The notes beneath the pieces are model-generated. The model ran no database searches and was not told the origin of the DNA. It saw only the letters and a program-made list of their open reading frames with translations. This document shows positions 1-8,893 of a DNA stretch of 64,000 nt, one piece after another. The DNA lies in contig JADLAT010000004.1 in the NCBI GenBank assembly GCA_020848095.1, positions 58,043 to 122,042 on the forward strand. Direction: 5' to 3'. The stretch's first letter is position 1; the number at the start of each line of letters is the position of its first letter. The position numbers and the translations under genes are program-made. Origin of the DNA: Alphaproteobacteria bacterium (GTDB lineage: Bacteria > Pseudomonadota > Alphaproteobacteria > Micavibrionales > Micavibrionaceae).

Positions 1-1
1 C

Positions 2-325
2 TCCGCCGGTGAGGTGCAGGGCCTGACACCTGGGGAGGTTAAACAATACATCCGCTATATTGGGGATCGCCGCCTGCAGCAGCTTGGTTTGTCTGCCGTG
101 TACGGCATAGAGAAAAATCCTCTGCCGTGGATGGATGAAATGCTCAATGGCGCAGAACACACGAATTTCTTTGAAAACCGTGCCACAGAATATTCCAGAG
201 CCTCAACACAGGGTACATGGGAAGAAGTCTTTGAAGGTAATGTTTTTGCCGGAAAATACGGCCAGAAAATTGGTGGCGTTGCGGCAACAGAAGATGATAG
301 TGAGAAGGCCAGCAAGGCAGCTTAA
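2..325 (+). CDS. nrdB: Ribonucleotide reductase class Ia, beta subunit (3' end only)
   Basis: The reading frame is open from base 2, so the gene begins outside the window and only the last 107 residues are present. NrdB holds the diiron-tyrosyl radical used by NrdA to reduce ribonucleoside diphosphates. The visible part has the family's C-terminal signatures: VKQYIRYIGDRRLQQLGL, then NFFENRATEYSRA. The annotatable GTG at 14 is internal and is not a real start. The extreme C-terminal tail that normally docks into the alpha subunit is unusually Ala/Lys/Ser-rich (DDSEKASKAA). The gene is followed closely by a hairpin terminator, so it ends its transcription unit. Confidence 0.93.
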   Translation, partial: SAGEVQGLTPGEVKQYIRYIGDRRLQQLGLSAVYGIEKNPLPWMDEMLNGAEHTNFFENRATEYSRASTQGTWEEVFEGNVFAGKYGQKIGGVAATEDDSEKASKAA

Positions 326-348
326 AGGCCGAGCTCTTTAAAAAACAG

Positions 349-388
349 AAAAGCCCTGCCTGCGGAAAGACCGCGGCGGGGCTTTTTT
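349..388 (+). terminator. Rho-independent terminator after nrdB
   Basis: The arms AAGCCCTGCC (351-360) and GGCGGGGCTT (375-384) pair around a short G/C-rich inner stem and are followed by a run of T. The preceding A-rich stretch also gives a T run on the opposite strand, so the hairpin may terminate dapE transcripts as well, whose stop codon lies at 424. Confidence 0.85.
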
Positions 389-423
389 ACGTCCTGTATA
401 CGAAGCACGAGGCCTCATATTTT

Positions 424-1545
424 CTAGGAAAAATAGCGTTCAAGAATACGGATATATATTCTCGTGAGATCTTCGAGGTCGCTTATCCGGGCGTTTTCAT
501 CGATCTGGTGAACGGTGGCATTAATCGCGCCGCACTCTATCACCGGACAGATCGGCGCGATGAACCGGGCATCGGATGTGCCGCCATTGGTGGTGTAAGC
601 GGGCGTTTTCCCGGTGATATCGTGCACCGCATCGCGCACCACGTCCGGCCATGTGCCGGGTTGCGTCAGAAAGCTTTCCGCGCCGCAGGTCAAGGTCAAT
701 TCATAGTGCTCTGAAACGGCATTCAGAATATCCCGCAGTTTATCCGTAAGAGTTTCTCCCGTCCAAAGATCGTTAAAGCGAATGTTGAAACTGGCGCGCC
801 CGGATTGCGGGATGACATTATCCGCGCTATTGCCAACATCAATGGAAACGACCTCAAGATTCGTCGGCGGAAAAAACTGCGTGCCTTCATCAAAACGGTA
901 ATCACATAAAGCGTTTAGCAGTTTTATCAATCTTGGTAGAGGGTTATCGGCCAGATCCTGATAGGCCACATGCCCCTGTTTTCCGTTTGCGACAAGCTTG
1001 CCCGTGAGCGAGCCGCGCCGTCCGATTTTTATTTCTTGTCCCAAAGCTGAAGGGTTTGTTGGCTCCCCGATCAGCGCCACATCCGGGATATGGTTTTGCT
1101 CTTTCATCCAGTCCAGCACTCTACGCGTGCCGTGAATAGCCGAGCCTTCTTCATCCCCGGTGATCAGCAGGCTTATGGAACCTTCTCCCGTATGCCCGGC
1201 CTTAAGATAATGCGCTGCCGCCACGGCAAAGGCCGCGACTGATCCCTTCATATCCGACGCGCCGCGCCCATAGATTATCCCGTCTTTAATGGTTGGGTTG
1301 AAGGGGCCGTAAGTCCACTGGTCAAGCGGACCCGGCGGCACAACATCGGTATGCCCCGCATAGCAAAGATGCGGTCCTGAATTACCAATACGCGCAAATA
1401 AATTGGGCACGCCCTCAAAAGGCAGATGGTGACATGAAAAACCCTGCGCGGCTAAAAACCCGGCCAGCAGAACTTGCGCCCCCGCATCATCGGGCGTGAC
1501 GGACGGGCAGGCGATCAGTTTTTGCAAAAAGGTTACAACATCCAT
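424..1545 (-). CDS. dapE: Succinyl-diaminopimelate desuccinylase
   Basis: Hydrolyses N-succinyl-LL-2,6-diaminopimelate to succinate and LL-diaminopimelate in the succinylase branch of lysine and peptidoglycan synthesis; a cytoplasmic dizinc M20-family enzyme. All metal ligands and the catalytic base expected from the family are visible: H65 and D67 in AGHTDVVPPG, D98 in GRGASDMKG, E132 and E133 in TGDEEGS, E161 in GEPTNP, and H346 in NATVHQIDE. Its 373 residues match the family length. dapD, which makes the succinylated intermediate, lies downstream on the same strand beyond one orphan gene. The pair therefore covers two steps of one pathway. Confidence 0.97.
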   Translation of the reverse strand: MDVVTFLQKLIACPSVTPDDAGAQVLLAGFLAAQGFSCHHLPFEGVPNLFARIGNSGPHLCYAGHTDVVPPGPLDQWTYGPFNPTIKDGIIYGRGASDMKGSVAAFAVAAAHYLKAGHTGEGSISLLITGDEEGSAIHGTRRVLDWMKEQNHIPDVALIGEPTNPSALGQEIKIGRRGSLTGKLVANGKQGHVAYQDLADNPLPRLIKLLNALCDYRFDEGTQFFPPTNLEVVSIDVGNSADNVIPQSGRASFNIRFNDLWTGETLTDKLRDILNAVSEHYELTLTCGAESFLTQPGTWPDVVRDAVHDITGKTPAYTTNGGTSDARFIAPICPVIECGAINATVHQIDENARISDLEDLTRIYIRILERYFS

Positions 1546-1557
1546 AAAGCTGTTGTG

Positions 1558-2808
1558 TCATTTTTCAAGGGCGAAATCAATGCCGGAGCTTTGGTTGTGG
1601 AGGCGCTCATACGCCGGGGAGCCGGGGGTGGTGTCTTTGTTAAGATGAGGCATAATCTGTTTTTTTATTTGTTCGTATAAAGGCTTGAGAACCGGATGCC
1701 TCTCGGCTTCATACCCATATCTTTCCAGTGTGGTACGCCAGGATTGGATATCCGGCTCAAGATAAGGCAAGTCACGCGCGGCGACCTTTAAGGGTCCTAA
1801 AAAGCTTATGACGGCAGTCTCCGGTTTGCCTGTTTTCTTTCGTCCGCTTTTATCAAGATCAGGGTGATAATCGGTAAAGAAATGGAGCATACGGTAGGCC
1901 ACATCCATTTTGGCATTAACCATCTCAAAATAATTTTTAAGATCCGGATAGCGCAACGCCATGTTTTCCAGAGGTTTGGAATGTAAGAATAATCTGGCCG
2001 TTTCATCAAGATATCTTTGGTTTGTGTCCGCACTAAAAATATTAGACACCAATGAAAAGCGTGTTTCGAGGCCGGAAGTCCTGTCCGGACCTTTGGCGGC
2101 CATGGCCGGCCATACATTTTCCATTGCCCGGCAATAGGTATTAAGATCACCGTTATGTGTTTTCTCTTTAACGATGGCCCCTAAAGCATTGCGCGTTCTT
2201 TTTCCAAAAGTCAGAGCGACAAGGGCTTTGCAGTCTTCTTCAAGCTCTTCTAATAACAAGGCTCGGTTCTCTGGCGGCGCTTCGGTATTGATACGTTCTT
2301 GCATATAGGCGCGAAAATGTTCGGGTGTAACCTCCGGATAATTTTCACAAAGATCATGAATGGTTTCCGCAACAAAAAGCCGTTCAATGGATTGTTGCGC
2401 GCGCGGAAGCTCTCTTCTTACAGGGGCCGCATCAATGTTGACAATATCTTCGTAATTTACAATTTCATGCGTAACGCGGTGGGGCAGTATAATATTTTCC
2501 GGCGATTGTGGGCCAATGGTGAACGGACCAGTAAATTGCGCGCGCATGCGGAGCAGAGGATTAAGAACATGCAGTGATTCTGGTCTGAATCCATCATTTC
2601 TAAACTGATCTTCCGTAACAAACTCATTAAAGTAATCAAAGGCAAAGCAAGCATTCCACCAAGGACCTTCATTGGTCGGGTTTTCAATAAAGCTGCGGTA
2701 GCGAGCGCTTTTTTCGCGTGCTTCTTCTATGGATTGCGCCCGAAGCGCCTCCATATCAATTTTAGCGGCTTTCGAACTGCTCTCAAATTTTTTTTGAAAA
2801 GAACTCAT
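1558..2808 (-). CDS. Orphan protein of 416 residues between dapD and dapE
   Basis: I do not recognise this family. The product is soluble-looking: no signal peptide and no hydrophobic segment long enough to cross a membrane. It is rich in charged and aromatic residues, with a Lys/Ser-rich start, a helical acidic stretch near residues 185-205 (EELEEDCKALVALTFGKRTR) and a basic C-terminal third. It lies 12 bases upstream of dapE and 117 bases downstream of dapD on the same strand, so co-transcription with dapE is likely. Codon use looks more A/T-rich than in dapE and dapD, consistent with an inserted or fast-evolving gene. No function can be given. Confidence 0.8.
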   Translation of the reverse strand: MSSFQKKFESSSKAAKIDMEALRAQSIEEAREKSARYRSFIENPTNEGPWWNACFAFDYFNEFVTEDQFRNDGFRPESLHVLNPLLRMRAQFTGPFTIGPQSPENIILPHRVTHEIVNYEDIVNIDAAPVRRELPRAQQSIERLFVAETIHDLCENYPEVTPEHFRAYMQERINTEAPPENRALLLEELEEDCKALVALTFGKRTRNALGAIVKEKTHNGDLNTYCRAMENVWPAMAAKGPDRTSGLETRFSLVSNIFSADTNQRYLDETARLFLHSKPLENMALRYPDLKNYFEMVNAKMDVAYRMLHFFTDYHPDLDKSGRKKTGKPETAVISFLGPLKVAARDLPYLEPDIQSWRTTLERYGYEAERHPVLKPLYEQIKKQIMPHLNKDTTPGSPAYERLHNQSSGIDFALEK

Positions 2809-2925
2809 TTCTTACCCATAAATAATTTTATGAAAAACATAAAACTGCTTTATTAATGGGCAGTACGTAGCATTTTTCTCTCGCAGAGTGCAAGAAAAAT
2901 AAATATGAAAAAGATTTTTGCGTTC

Positions 2926-3783
2926 TTAATCTCGTAAAAGCTCGTTTATCGAGGTTTTTGAGCGGGTTTTTTCATCCACGCGTTTAACGATAACGGCGCA
3001 GGCCAGTCCGGGCCCGGGTGAGCCATCCGGCAGGGATTTTCCAGGAAGCGTTCCGGGGATCACAACAGAATAGGCGGGAACACGGCCCATATGAATTTCC
3101 CCGGTTGCGCGGTCGATGATCTTGGTGGAGGCCCCCAGAAATACGCCCATGGATAAAACGGACCCTTCTTCCACAATAACGCCTTCGGCCACTTCCGAAC
3201 GTGCGCCGATAAAGCAATTATCCTCGATAATGACCGGTTCGGCCTGTAAAGGCTCCAATACACCGCCGATCCCGACGCCGCCGGAAATATGGCAGTTTTT
3301 TCCAATCTGGGCGCAAGAGCCGATCGTAACCCAGGTGTCAACCATGGTTCCCTCATCCACAAACGCGCCGACATTTACAAAAGAAGGCATCAGCACAACA
3401 CTTTTGGCAATATGGGCGGAATGACGGACAATACAATGCGGAACGGCGCGGAAGGCGGCCTCTTTAAATTCAGCCTCCCCCCAGCCGTTAAACTTGCTCT
3501 CAACCTTATCGTACCAGAAAGCCCCGCCGGGCCCGCCGGAGATACGCTGCATCGGATTAAGACGAAACGACAATAAAACAGCCTTTTTGAGCCATTGATT
3601 AACCTGCCACTGGCCTGAGATTTTTTGGGCAATGCGCAGGGCTCCGGCATCAAGAAGGGCCAGGGACTCTTGTACGGCTTCGCGTTGTTCCCCTTGTGTG
3701 CCCGCGTTCAGTGCTTCGCGGCTCTCCCATGCGGCCTCAATGCTGCGTTGTAAATCATCATTTCTTTGCGCCGCCAGAGCCAT
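2926..3783 (-). CDS. dapD: Tetrahydrodipicolinate N-succinyltransferase
   Basis: Transfers succinyl from succinyl-CoA to 2,3,4,5-tetrahydrodipicolinate, the committed step of the succinylase route to diaminopimelate. The protein has an N-terminal helical region (about residues 1-100) and a left-handed beta-helix of hexapeptide repeats (about 105-240), seen in runs such as [20 protein letters not shown] and [10 protein letters not shown]. The 285 residues fit the family (about 275). The C-terminal segment with KSLPDGSPG and CAVIVKRVD is also typical. The gene precedes an orphan gene and then dapE on the same strand. Confidence 0.97.
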   Translation of the reverse strand: MALAAQRNDDLQRSIEAAWESREALNAGTQGEQREAVQESLALLDAGALRIAQKISGQWQVNQWLKKAVLLSFRLNPMQRISGGPGGAFWYDKVESKFNGWGEAEFKEAAFRAVPHCIVRHSAHIAKSVVLMPSFVNVGAFVDEGTMVDTWVTIGSCAQIGKNCHISGGVGIGGVLEPLQAEPVIIEDNCFIGARSEVAEGVIVEEGSVLSMGVFLGASTKIIDRATGEIHMGRVPAYSVVIPGTLPGKSLPDGSPGPGLACAVIVKRVDEKTRSKTSINELLRD

Positions 3784-3869
3784 GAGCTTATCCCTTTATG
3801 CTAAAATTTATATCCGGTGCACTTCACCATGAAGTCTTTTGGAAATCAAGAATGAATGACACGGAGATT

Positions 3870-4538
3870 TCAGGGGCGAAGCAGACTTTTCGCCAGATAC
3901 AGCTTTTTCAGATCGGCCTTGCCAAGGGCATTTTTATGCGGCTCTAAAATCTGTATGACTTTTGGGTAGTCCTTCTCCCGGTAGGCTTTGGCGGCCTGGC
4001 GGCACGCATCTTCGATCGTGTTCCTGTGGCGCTTGCGCACAGCCTGCTCCAGTTGTTTATTATGAATGGTCTGTGCGCGGTCCAAAAGACGCTGTGAGGG
4101 ATTGAGCAGCGTTTTAACGTGCTTCCGAAGGGCTTTGGATAAATTTTCCAGCGCATCCTCAATCGCGGCGCTATGCGATAAGCCGCGGGTGTTTGGTAAA
4201 TATGCGCTGGATTTACGCGCCGCCATGAGAATCTCAGCCGGGGTAAAGCGCAGGATATGCCCATGACAGCTATAAACCTCCAACATAAAATCCGCCCCCC
4301 CATAAAGAATTTCCAGTGTTTGATTTTCTTTTTCATAGCGCGTCATTGCCAGAAAGGGAGACGGGGTCTTTTGCCCTTGATAGGGTTTGATAATTTTATA
4401 GGCGTTTTTATACTCCGCCAATCCGCTGATATAGGAAAATTCGTGTTTTTGCTCCAGAAAGCGGAACTTACGCTCACACTGGGAAAAAAAGCATTTTATC
4501 AATTCAGGGTCGGCAAAATTTAGAGTATTCATGGACAT
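3870..4538 (-). CDS. Hypothetical protein, 222 residues
   Basis: I do not recognise the family. The N-terminal half (1-110) looks like a compact alpha/beta domain with conserved-looking patches FSYISGLAEYKNAY and GGADFMLEVYSCHGHILRFT. The C-terminal half is strongly helical and basic (KHVKTLLNPSQRLLDRAQTI, then RKRHRNTIEDACRQAAKAYR) and ends in what could be one or two TPR-like helix pairs (KAYREKDYPKVIQILEPHKN). There is no signal peptide or membrane segment. It lies 86 bases upstream of dapD on the same strand, so it may share that transcript. Two starts are close together (M1 and M3); the longer form is given. Confidence 0.75.
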   Translation of the reverse strand: MSMNTLNFADPELIKCFFSQCERKFRFLEQKHEFSYISGLAEYKNAYKIIKPYQGQKTPSPFLAMTRYEKENQTLEILYGGADFMLEVYSCHGHILRFTPAEILMAARKSSAYLPNTRGLSHSAAIEDALENLSKALRKHVKTLLNPSQRLLDRAQTIHNKQLEQAVRKRHRNTIEDACRQAAKAYREKDYPKVIQILEPHKNALGKADLKKLYLAKSLLRP

Positions 4539-4697
4539 ACGGCCCCATCCTCATCGTAAAAAGGCTTTTGTAAGCAAGCGTTTTGTATTTAAGGGATAAC
4601 CCATAACAAATTTACCCCATTTCTGCATGCTATAACGTATGATGAGATGATTCATCCGCGGATGATTTAAAAAGCGTCAAAATCAGGAGAATAATTT

Positions 4698-5609
4698 ATG
4701 AACCGCCGTGCCGGAATATTATACAGAAACGTACCCTGCGTTCTAAGGGCGGGACTGGCAATATTGGGAATGGTGGGCGCATTATGCGCCCTTGATATAT
4801 CCGCAGCGCAGGCGGGAGAGCTGGAAAATCGGCAGAAACTGGTTTATGAGGTCTATGCCGGCGGTATTCACGCGGTGCAGGCACACCTGGAGATGGATTT
4901 AACCAGAAAGGGCCGTTACGATCTGACCCTTGCGGCAAAAACACGAGGGTTTCTGGCCTCGCTCGTGCCGTGGGAGGGAACATTTGAAAGCCGTGGCTGG
5001 GTTGTCGGGGGGGAGGATGGCTTCAGGCCGGAGCAACATAAATCCACAGCATATTGGCGTGATGAAATTGATATTAAGGATTATCGCTACAAAAAGGATG
5101 GGCATTTTATCTCTTTGACCTCAATTGATGAGAAGGGAAAGAGCGAGGAACGGGATCTCTCGCCGGAGGTCACTGATGGCACTGTGGATACATTAAGCGC
5201 CACTTTGCAGGTTTTGGCGGCTTTTAACAAAACGGGAAAATGTGAAGGGGAATCGGATGTCTTCGATGGAAAACGTCGTTTCCGTCAGATTTTTCGGCAC
5301 ACCGGAGAGGCGCAGATGGAGCCGACCAAATACAATATTTTCAAGGGGAAGGCCGCCGAATGCACGGTCGAAGTCGTGCCGGTGACCGGGGAATGGTCAA
5401 AAAAACCGCGGGGCTGGCTGTCGATTCAGGAGCAGGGGCGCGAGCGTGGGATGATGCCTACGCTCTGGATAGCGCAGCTCCATGAAAATGGCCCGGCGGT
5501 CCCGGTTAAAATCCGGGTTAAAACCGCCTATGGGACGTTATTTATGCATTTGGCCGAGTATCAAAGCGGTGATCAGTTAGTAGTTGCGCAAAAACGGGTG
5601 AAGGATTAA
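4698..5609 (+). CDS. DUF3108 family exported protein
   Basis: A 303-residue protein with an N-terminal signal peptide (hydrophobic core AILGMVGALCALDI, likely cleavage after SAAQA near residue 39). The remainder matches the DUF3108 pattern: an opening LVYEVYAGGIHAVQAHLEMD, a central LASLVPWEGTFESRGWV and a final TAYGTLFMHLAEY. DUF3108 proteins are predicted periplasmic beta-rich proteins without an assigned reaction. The start is supported by AGGAG upstream of the ATG. It lies 10 bases upstream of glmU on the same strand, so the two are probably co-transcribed, hinting at an envelope role. Confidence 0.85.
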   Translation: MNRRAGILYRNVPCVLRAGLAILGMVGALCALDISAAQAGELENRQKLVYEVYAGGIHAVQAHLEMDLTRKGRYDLTLAAKTRGFLASLVPWEGTFESRGWVVGGEDGFRPEQHKSTAYWRDEIDIKDYRYKKDGHFISLTSIDEKGKSEERDLSPEVTDGTVDTLSATLQVLAAFNKTGKCEGESDVFDGKRRFRQIFRHTGEAQMEPTKYNIFKGKAAECTVEVVPVTGEWSKKPRGWLSIQEQGRERGMMPTLWIAQLHENGPAVPVKIRVKTAYGTLFMHLAEYQSGDQLVVAQKRVKD

Positions 5610-5619
5610 AGATCGAAAT

Positions 5620-6966
5620 ATGAACGCCAAGCCTCTTGCTATTGTTATTCTGGCCGCCGGGAAGGGTACGCGGATGAAATCCGCCCTGCCCAAGGTTATG
5701 CACGCTCTGGCCGGAAGACCCATGATTAACTGGCTTTTGGATACGGCCTCTGCATTATCACCTCAAAAAATCATCGTTGTAACCGGGCCGGATATGCCGA
5801 TGCTGGCCGATGCTGTCGCACCGAATCAGGTCGTAATACAGATGGAGCGAAATGGCACGGGCGGCGCTGTGCGCTGCGCTCTGCCCGCCCTGACAGGGTT
5901 TGAGGGCGATGTGCTGGTGCTTTTAGGCGATACGCCGCTTTTATCGTTGCGGACCCTGCAAGGCTTGCTGGCTGCAAAACAACAGGCCGGAATTTCCGTT
6001 CTGGGGGCGCGGCTTGAAGATCCCTTCGGCTATGGTCGCCTTCTTATGGATGATGAACACTACATAACGGCCATCGTGGAGGAAAAAGACGCCAATGAAG
6101 CGCAGCGCGATATTCGCGTTGTGAATGCAGGGGCGTTTTGCATCGATGGTGCGCGGTTGGAGCGCTGGGTTTCACAGATCGATAACCGCAATGCGCAAGG
6201 GGAATATTACATCACCGACCTTCCCGCGATCGCCGCGCATGAGGGGGCCGGAACCAAGGCCTATATCACCTGCGACGGGGATGAGATTCTGGGCTGTAAT
6301 TCGCGTAGTAATCTGGCGGCGCTGGAGAAAACCCTTCAGGGCCGGTTGCGGCGTGCGCTGATGGACAGCGGTGTTTCGATGCTGGACCCGGAAACGGTTT
6401 ATCTCTGGCATGATACGCAGATTGCGCCGGGATGCCTGATTGAACCCAATGTGTTTTTCGGCCCCGGCGTGCGGCTGGATCCGGATGTAACGGTGCGGGC
6501 CTTTAGCCATCTGGAAGGCGCGCATATCGAAAGCGGGGCCAGCATCGGGCCGTTTGCCCGGCTGCGTCCGGGAACGATAATCGGCGCTGGCGCGCGTCTT
6601 GGTAATTTTGTCGAGGTCAAAAAATCCACAATCGGCGCGGGGAGCAAAATTAATCATCTCGCCTATGTCGGGGATTGTAAGATGGGCGCGGATGTGAATT
6701 TTTCCTGCGGGGCAATCACGGTTAATTATGACGGCTTTGAAAAACATGAAACAATAATCGGTGATGGGGTGATGGTCGGATCCAACGTAAATCTGGTGGC
6801 GCCGCTTAGCCTGGGCGCGGGGGCATTTATCGCCGCCGGATCGACCGTGATAGAAGACGTGCCGGCGGATTCTCTGGCGATTGAGCGCGGGGCAACCCGT
6901 AAAATTGCAGGCTGGGCCGCCCGGCACCGGGGCATGAAGCGTGCGGCCAAAGGCGCAAAGTCATGA
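5620..6966 (+). CDS. glmU: Bifunctional GlcNAc-1-P uridyltransferase / GlcN-1-P acetyltransferase
   Basis: Makes UDP-N-acetylglucosamine for peptidoglycan and lipopolysaccharide: acetylates glucosamine-1-phosphate, then joins it to UTP. The N-terminal pyrophosphorylase domain (about 1-230) starts with LAAGKGTRMKSALPKVMH, the nucleotide-binding loop. It also has LGDTPLL and GYGRLL. The C-terminal left-handed beta-helix (about 250-440) shows hexapeptide repeats and the acetyltransferase stretch KINHLAYVGDCKMG. Length 448 is normal. It is followed after 76 bases by glmS, which supplies glucosamine-6-phosphate to the same pathway. Confidence 0.97.
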   Translation: MNAKPLAIVILAAGKGTRMKSALPKVMHALAGRPMINWLLDTASALSPQKIIVVTGPDMPMLADAVAPNQVVIQMERNGTGGAVRCALPALTGFEGDVLVLLGDTPLLSLRTLQGLLAAKQQAGISVLGARLEDPFGYGRLLMDDEHYITAIVEEKDANEAQRDIRVVNAGAFCIDGARLERWVSQIDNRNAQGEYYITDLPAIAAHEGAGTKAYITCDGDEILGCNSRSNLAALEKTLQGRLRRALMDSGVSMLDPETVYLWHDTQIAPGCLIEPNVFFGPGVRLDPDVTVRAFSHLEGAHIESGASIGPFARLRPGTIIGAGARLGNFVEVKKSTIGAGSKINHLAYVGDCKMGADVNFSCGAITVNYDGFEKHETIIGDGVMVGSNVNLVAPLSLGAGAFIAAGSTVIEDVPADSLAIERGATRKIAGWAARHRGMKRAAKGAKS

Positions 6967-7007
6967 TGAGTGCGGCAAAGCTGTAACAAGGTGAAAAACT
7001 TTGTGAC

Positions 7008-7035
7008 TTGTATTGCCGTTACACGGTGATAATCT
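7008..7035 (+). promoter_or_regulatory. Candidate glmS promoter very close to the start codon
   Basis: TTGTAT (7008-7013) and TAATCT (7030-7035) are separated by 16 bases. The second hexamer ends only 7 bases before the glmS ATG at 7043. No Shine-Dalgarno-like sequence is seen in between, so if this promoter is real the glmS messenger would be leaderless or nearly so. Confidence 0.35.
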
Positions 7036-7042
7036 TTTTCCT

Positions 7043-8872
7043 ATGTGCGGAATAATTGGAATTTTAAGTAATAAGGATGTGGCCCCGATCTTGGTAGAGG
7101 GGTTGCGACGGCTGGAATATCGCGGCTATGATTCCACGGGTATAGCCACGCTTTATGATGGCTCTATCCAGCGTTGCCGCGCCGAAGGCAAGCTGGTGAA
7201 TCTCGAAAAGAAACTGGCTGGCGCATCGGTGTCGGGACATATCGGCATTGGCCACACGCGCTGGGCCACGCATGGCGGCCCGACAGAAGGTAATGCGCAC
7301 CCGCACGCAACCGAACGCGTTGCCGTTGTTCATAATGGTATCATTGAGAATTACGCAGCCCTGAAAGCGGAGCTGGAGCAGGGACAGGTCCGCTTCCAGA
7401 CCGATACTGATACCGAAGTCATTGTACATCTGGTTGATTTTTATCTTAAACAGGGCAAAACCCCGCGAGAAGCGGCTAATACGACATTTGACCGGCTGGA
7501 AGGGGCGTATGCTCTGGTTCTGATTTTCGCCGGGGAAGAGGATCTTATGATCGGCTGCCGTCAGGGGACGCCGCTTGCTGTGGGATACGGTGATGGTGAA
7601 ATGTTTGTGGCCTCTGATTCCTACGCACTGGCACCGTTGACAAAGAAAATCGCGTTTCTTGAAGATGGCGACCGCGTGGCGGTTAATCGCAAAGGGGCCT
7701 TTATCTATGTGAATGATAATATTCCGGTTGAGCGGGCCATACGGCTCAGCACGCAAAGTGGCGTAAGCGCGGGTAAGGGGGAATACCGTCATTTCATGCT
7801 CAAGGAAATCTATGAGCAGCCCGCCGTGATCGGGGAAACGCTCAATTCATTCATCCACCCCTCCACCGGTCACATCACATTGCCAGATGACGTGATAGCG
7901 GCCTTGAGTGCTGCGCCGCGTTTGACGCTCATAGCCTGTGGGACCGCGTATTATGCCTGTATGGTGGCAAAATACTGGTTCGAGCAAGTGGCCCGCGTAC
8001 CGTGTGAAATTGATGTGGCTTCCGAATTTCGTTACCGCGAAGCGCCCTTGCCTAGGGACGGCGTGGCGATTTTTGTTTCCCAATCGGGCGAAACGCTCGA
8101 TACGCTCGAAGCGTTGCGTTATTGCAAACGTCAGGGCCAGAAAATTCTCTCCATCGTCAACACGATTGAAAGCACGATCGAGCGTGAAAGCGATATGGTT
8201 TTACATACGCTGGCCGGCCCGGAAATCGGCGTGGCCTCCACCAAGGCTTTCACGACCCAGATCACAACGCTGGCCTGTATGGCGCTGGCCTGCGCGCGGG
8301 CGCGCGGCACCATCACGCCGGAGCGAGAGCACGAAATATCTGATGCGTTGCGTCACCTGCCTAAGATCGCGGCGAATGTGTTGCAGCACGATGGGGCAAT
8401 CCTTAAAATCGCCCATGATGTTGCCGAGGCGCGGGACGTCTTGTATATGGCGCGGGGGTCGCTCTACCCCATCGCGCTGGAGGGGGCGCTCAAGCTCAAG
8501 GAAATTTCCTATATTCATGCGGAAGGCTATGCCGCCGGAGAAATGAAACATGGGCCCATAGCCTTGATTGACGAAAGCGTGCCTGTGGTTGTGGTTGCGC
8601 CTTTCAATGATCCGCTGTTTGAAAAAACGGCCTCCAACATTCAAGAAACGGTGGCGCGCGGTGGCAAGGTGTTCCTTATCTCCGATGAAGCCGGCGCAAA
8701 GGCCCTGAAAGGGGTAAGCACCTGGTCGGTCGCGATGGGGGAGGTACACCCCTTCGTTGCGCCCATTCTCTATGCTATCCCGGTGCAGCTCCTATCATAT
8801 CACGTAGCCGTCCTGAAAGGCACAGATGTCGATCAACCTCGTAATCTGGCCAAATCCGTCACGGTGGAGTAA
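7043..8872 (+). CDS. glmS: Glutamine-fructose-6-phosphate aminotransferase (isomerising)
   Basis: Converts fructose-6-phosphate and glutamine to glucosamine-6-phosphate, the entry step to UDP-GlcNAc. The start is placed at 7043, not at the upstream GTG/TTG-type extension, because the enzyme needs Cys2 as N-terminal nucleophile: the protein then begins MCGIIGIL. The glutaminase domain (about 1-230) shows GHTRWATHGGP, HNGIIENY and DTDTEVIVHL. Two SIS isomerase domains follow, with CGTAYYACMV, SQSGETLDTLEAL and STKAFTTQ. The end LAKSVTVE is the usual C-terminal tail. Length 609 is standard. No glmS ribozyme-like leader can fit in the 76-base gap. Confidence 0.97.
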   Translation: MCGIIGILSNKDVAPILVEGLRRLEYRGYDSTGIATLYDGSIQRCRAEGKLVNLEKKLAGASVSGHIGIGHTRWATHGGPTEGNAHPHATERVAVVHNGIIENYAALKAELEQGQVRFQTDTDTEVIVHLVDFYLKQGKTPREAANTTFDRLEGAYALVLIFAGEEDLMIGCRQGTPLAVGYGDGEMFVASDSYALAPLTKKIAFLEDGDRVAVNRKGAFIYVNDNIPVERAIRLSTQSGVSAGKGEYRHFMLKEIYEQPAVIGETLNSFIHPSTGHITLPDDVIAALSAAPRLTLIACGTAYYACMVAKYWFEQVARVPCEIDVASEFRYREAPLPRDGVAIFVSQSGETLDTLEALRYCKRQGQKILSIVNTIESTIERESDMVLHTLAGPEIGVASTKAFTTQITTLACMALACARARGTITPEREHEISDALRHLPKIAANVLQHDGAILKIAHDVAEARDVLYMARGSLYPIALEGALKLKEISYIHAEGYAAGEMKHGPIALIDESVPVVVVAPFNDPLFEKTASNIQETVARGGKVFLISDEAGAKALKGVSTWSVAMGEVHPFVAPILYAIPVQLLSYHVAVLKGTDVDQPRNLAKSVTVE

Positions 8873-8893
8873 TTGTTGTAGGCGAGGCGACCA

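Noticed and set aside
6172..6927. Minus-strand frame of 251 codons inside glmU
   Set aside because: Entirely antisense to the conserved beta-helix domain, no family resemblance; G+C-rich genes often leave such open frames.
6967..7042. glmS ribozyme/riboswitch
   Set aside because: Only 76 bases separate glmU and glmS, less than the ribozyme needs, and the element is typical of Gram-positive bacteria.
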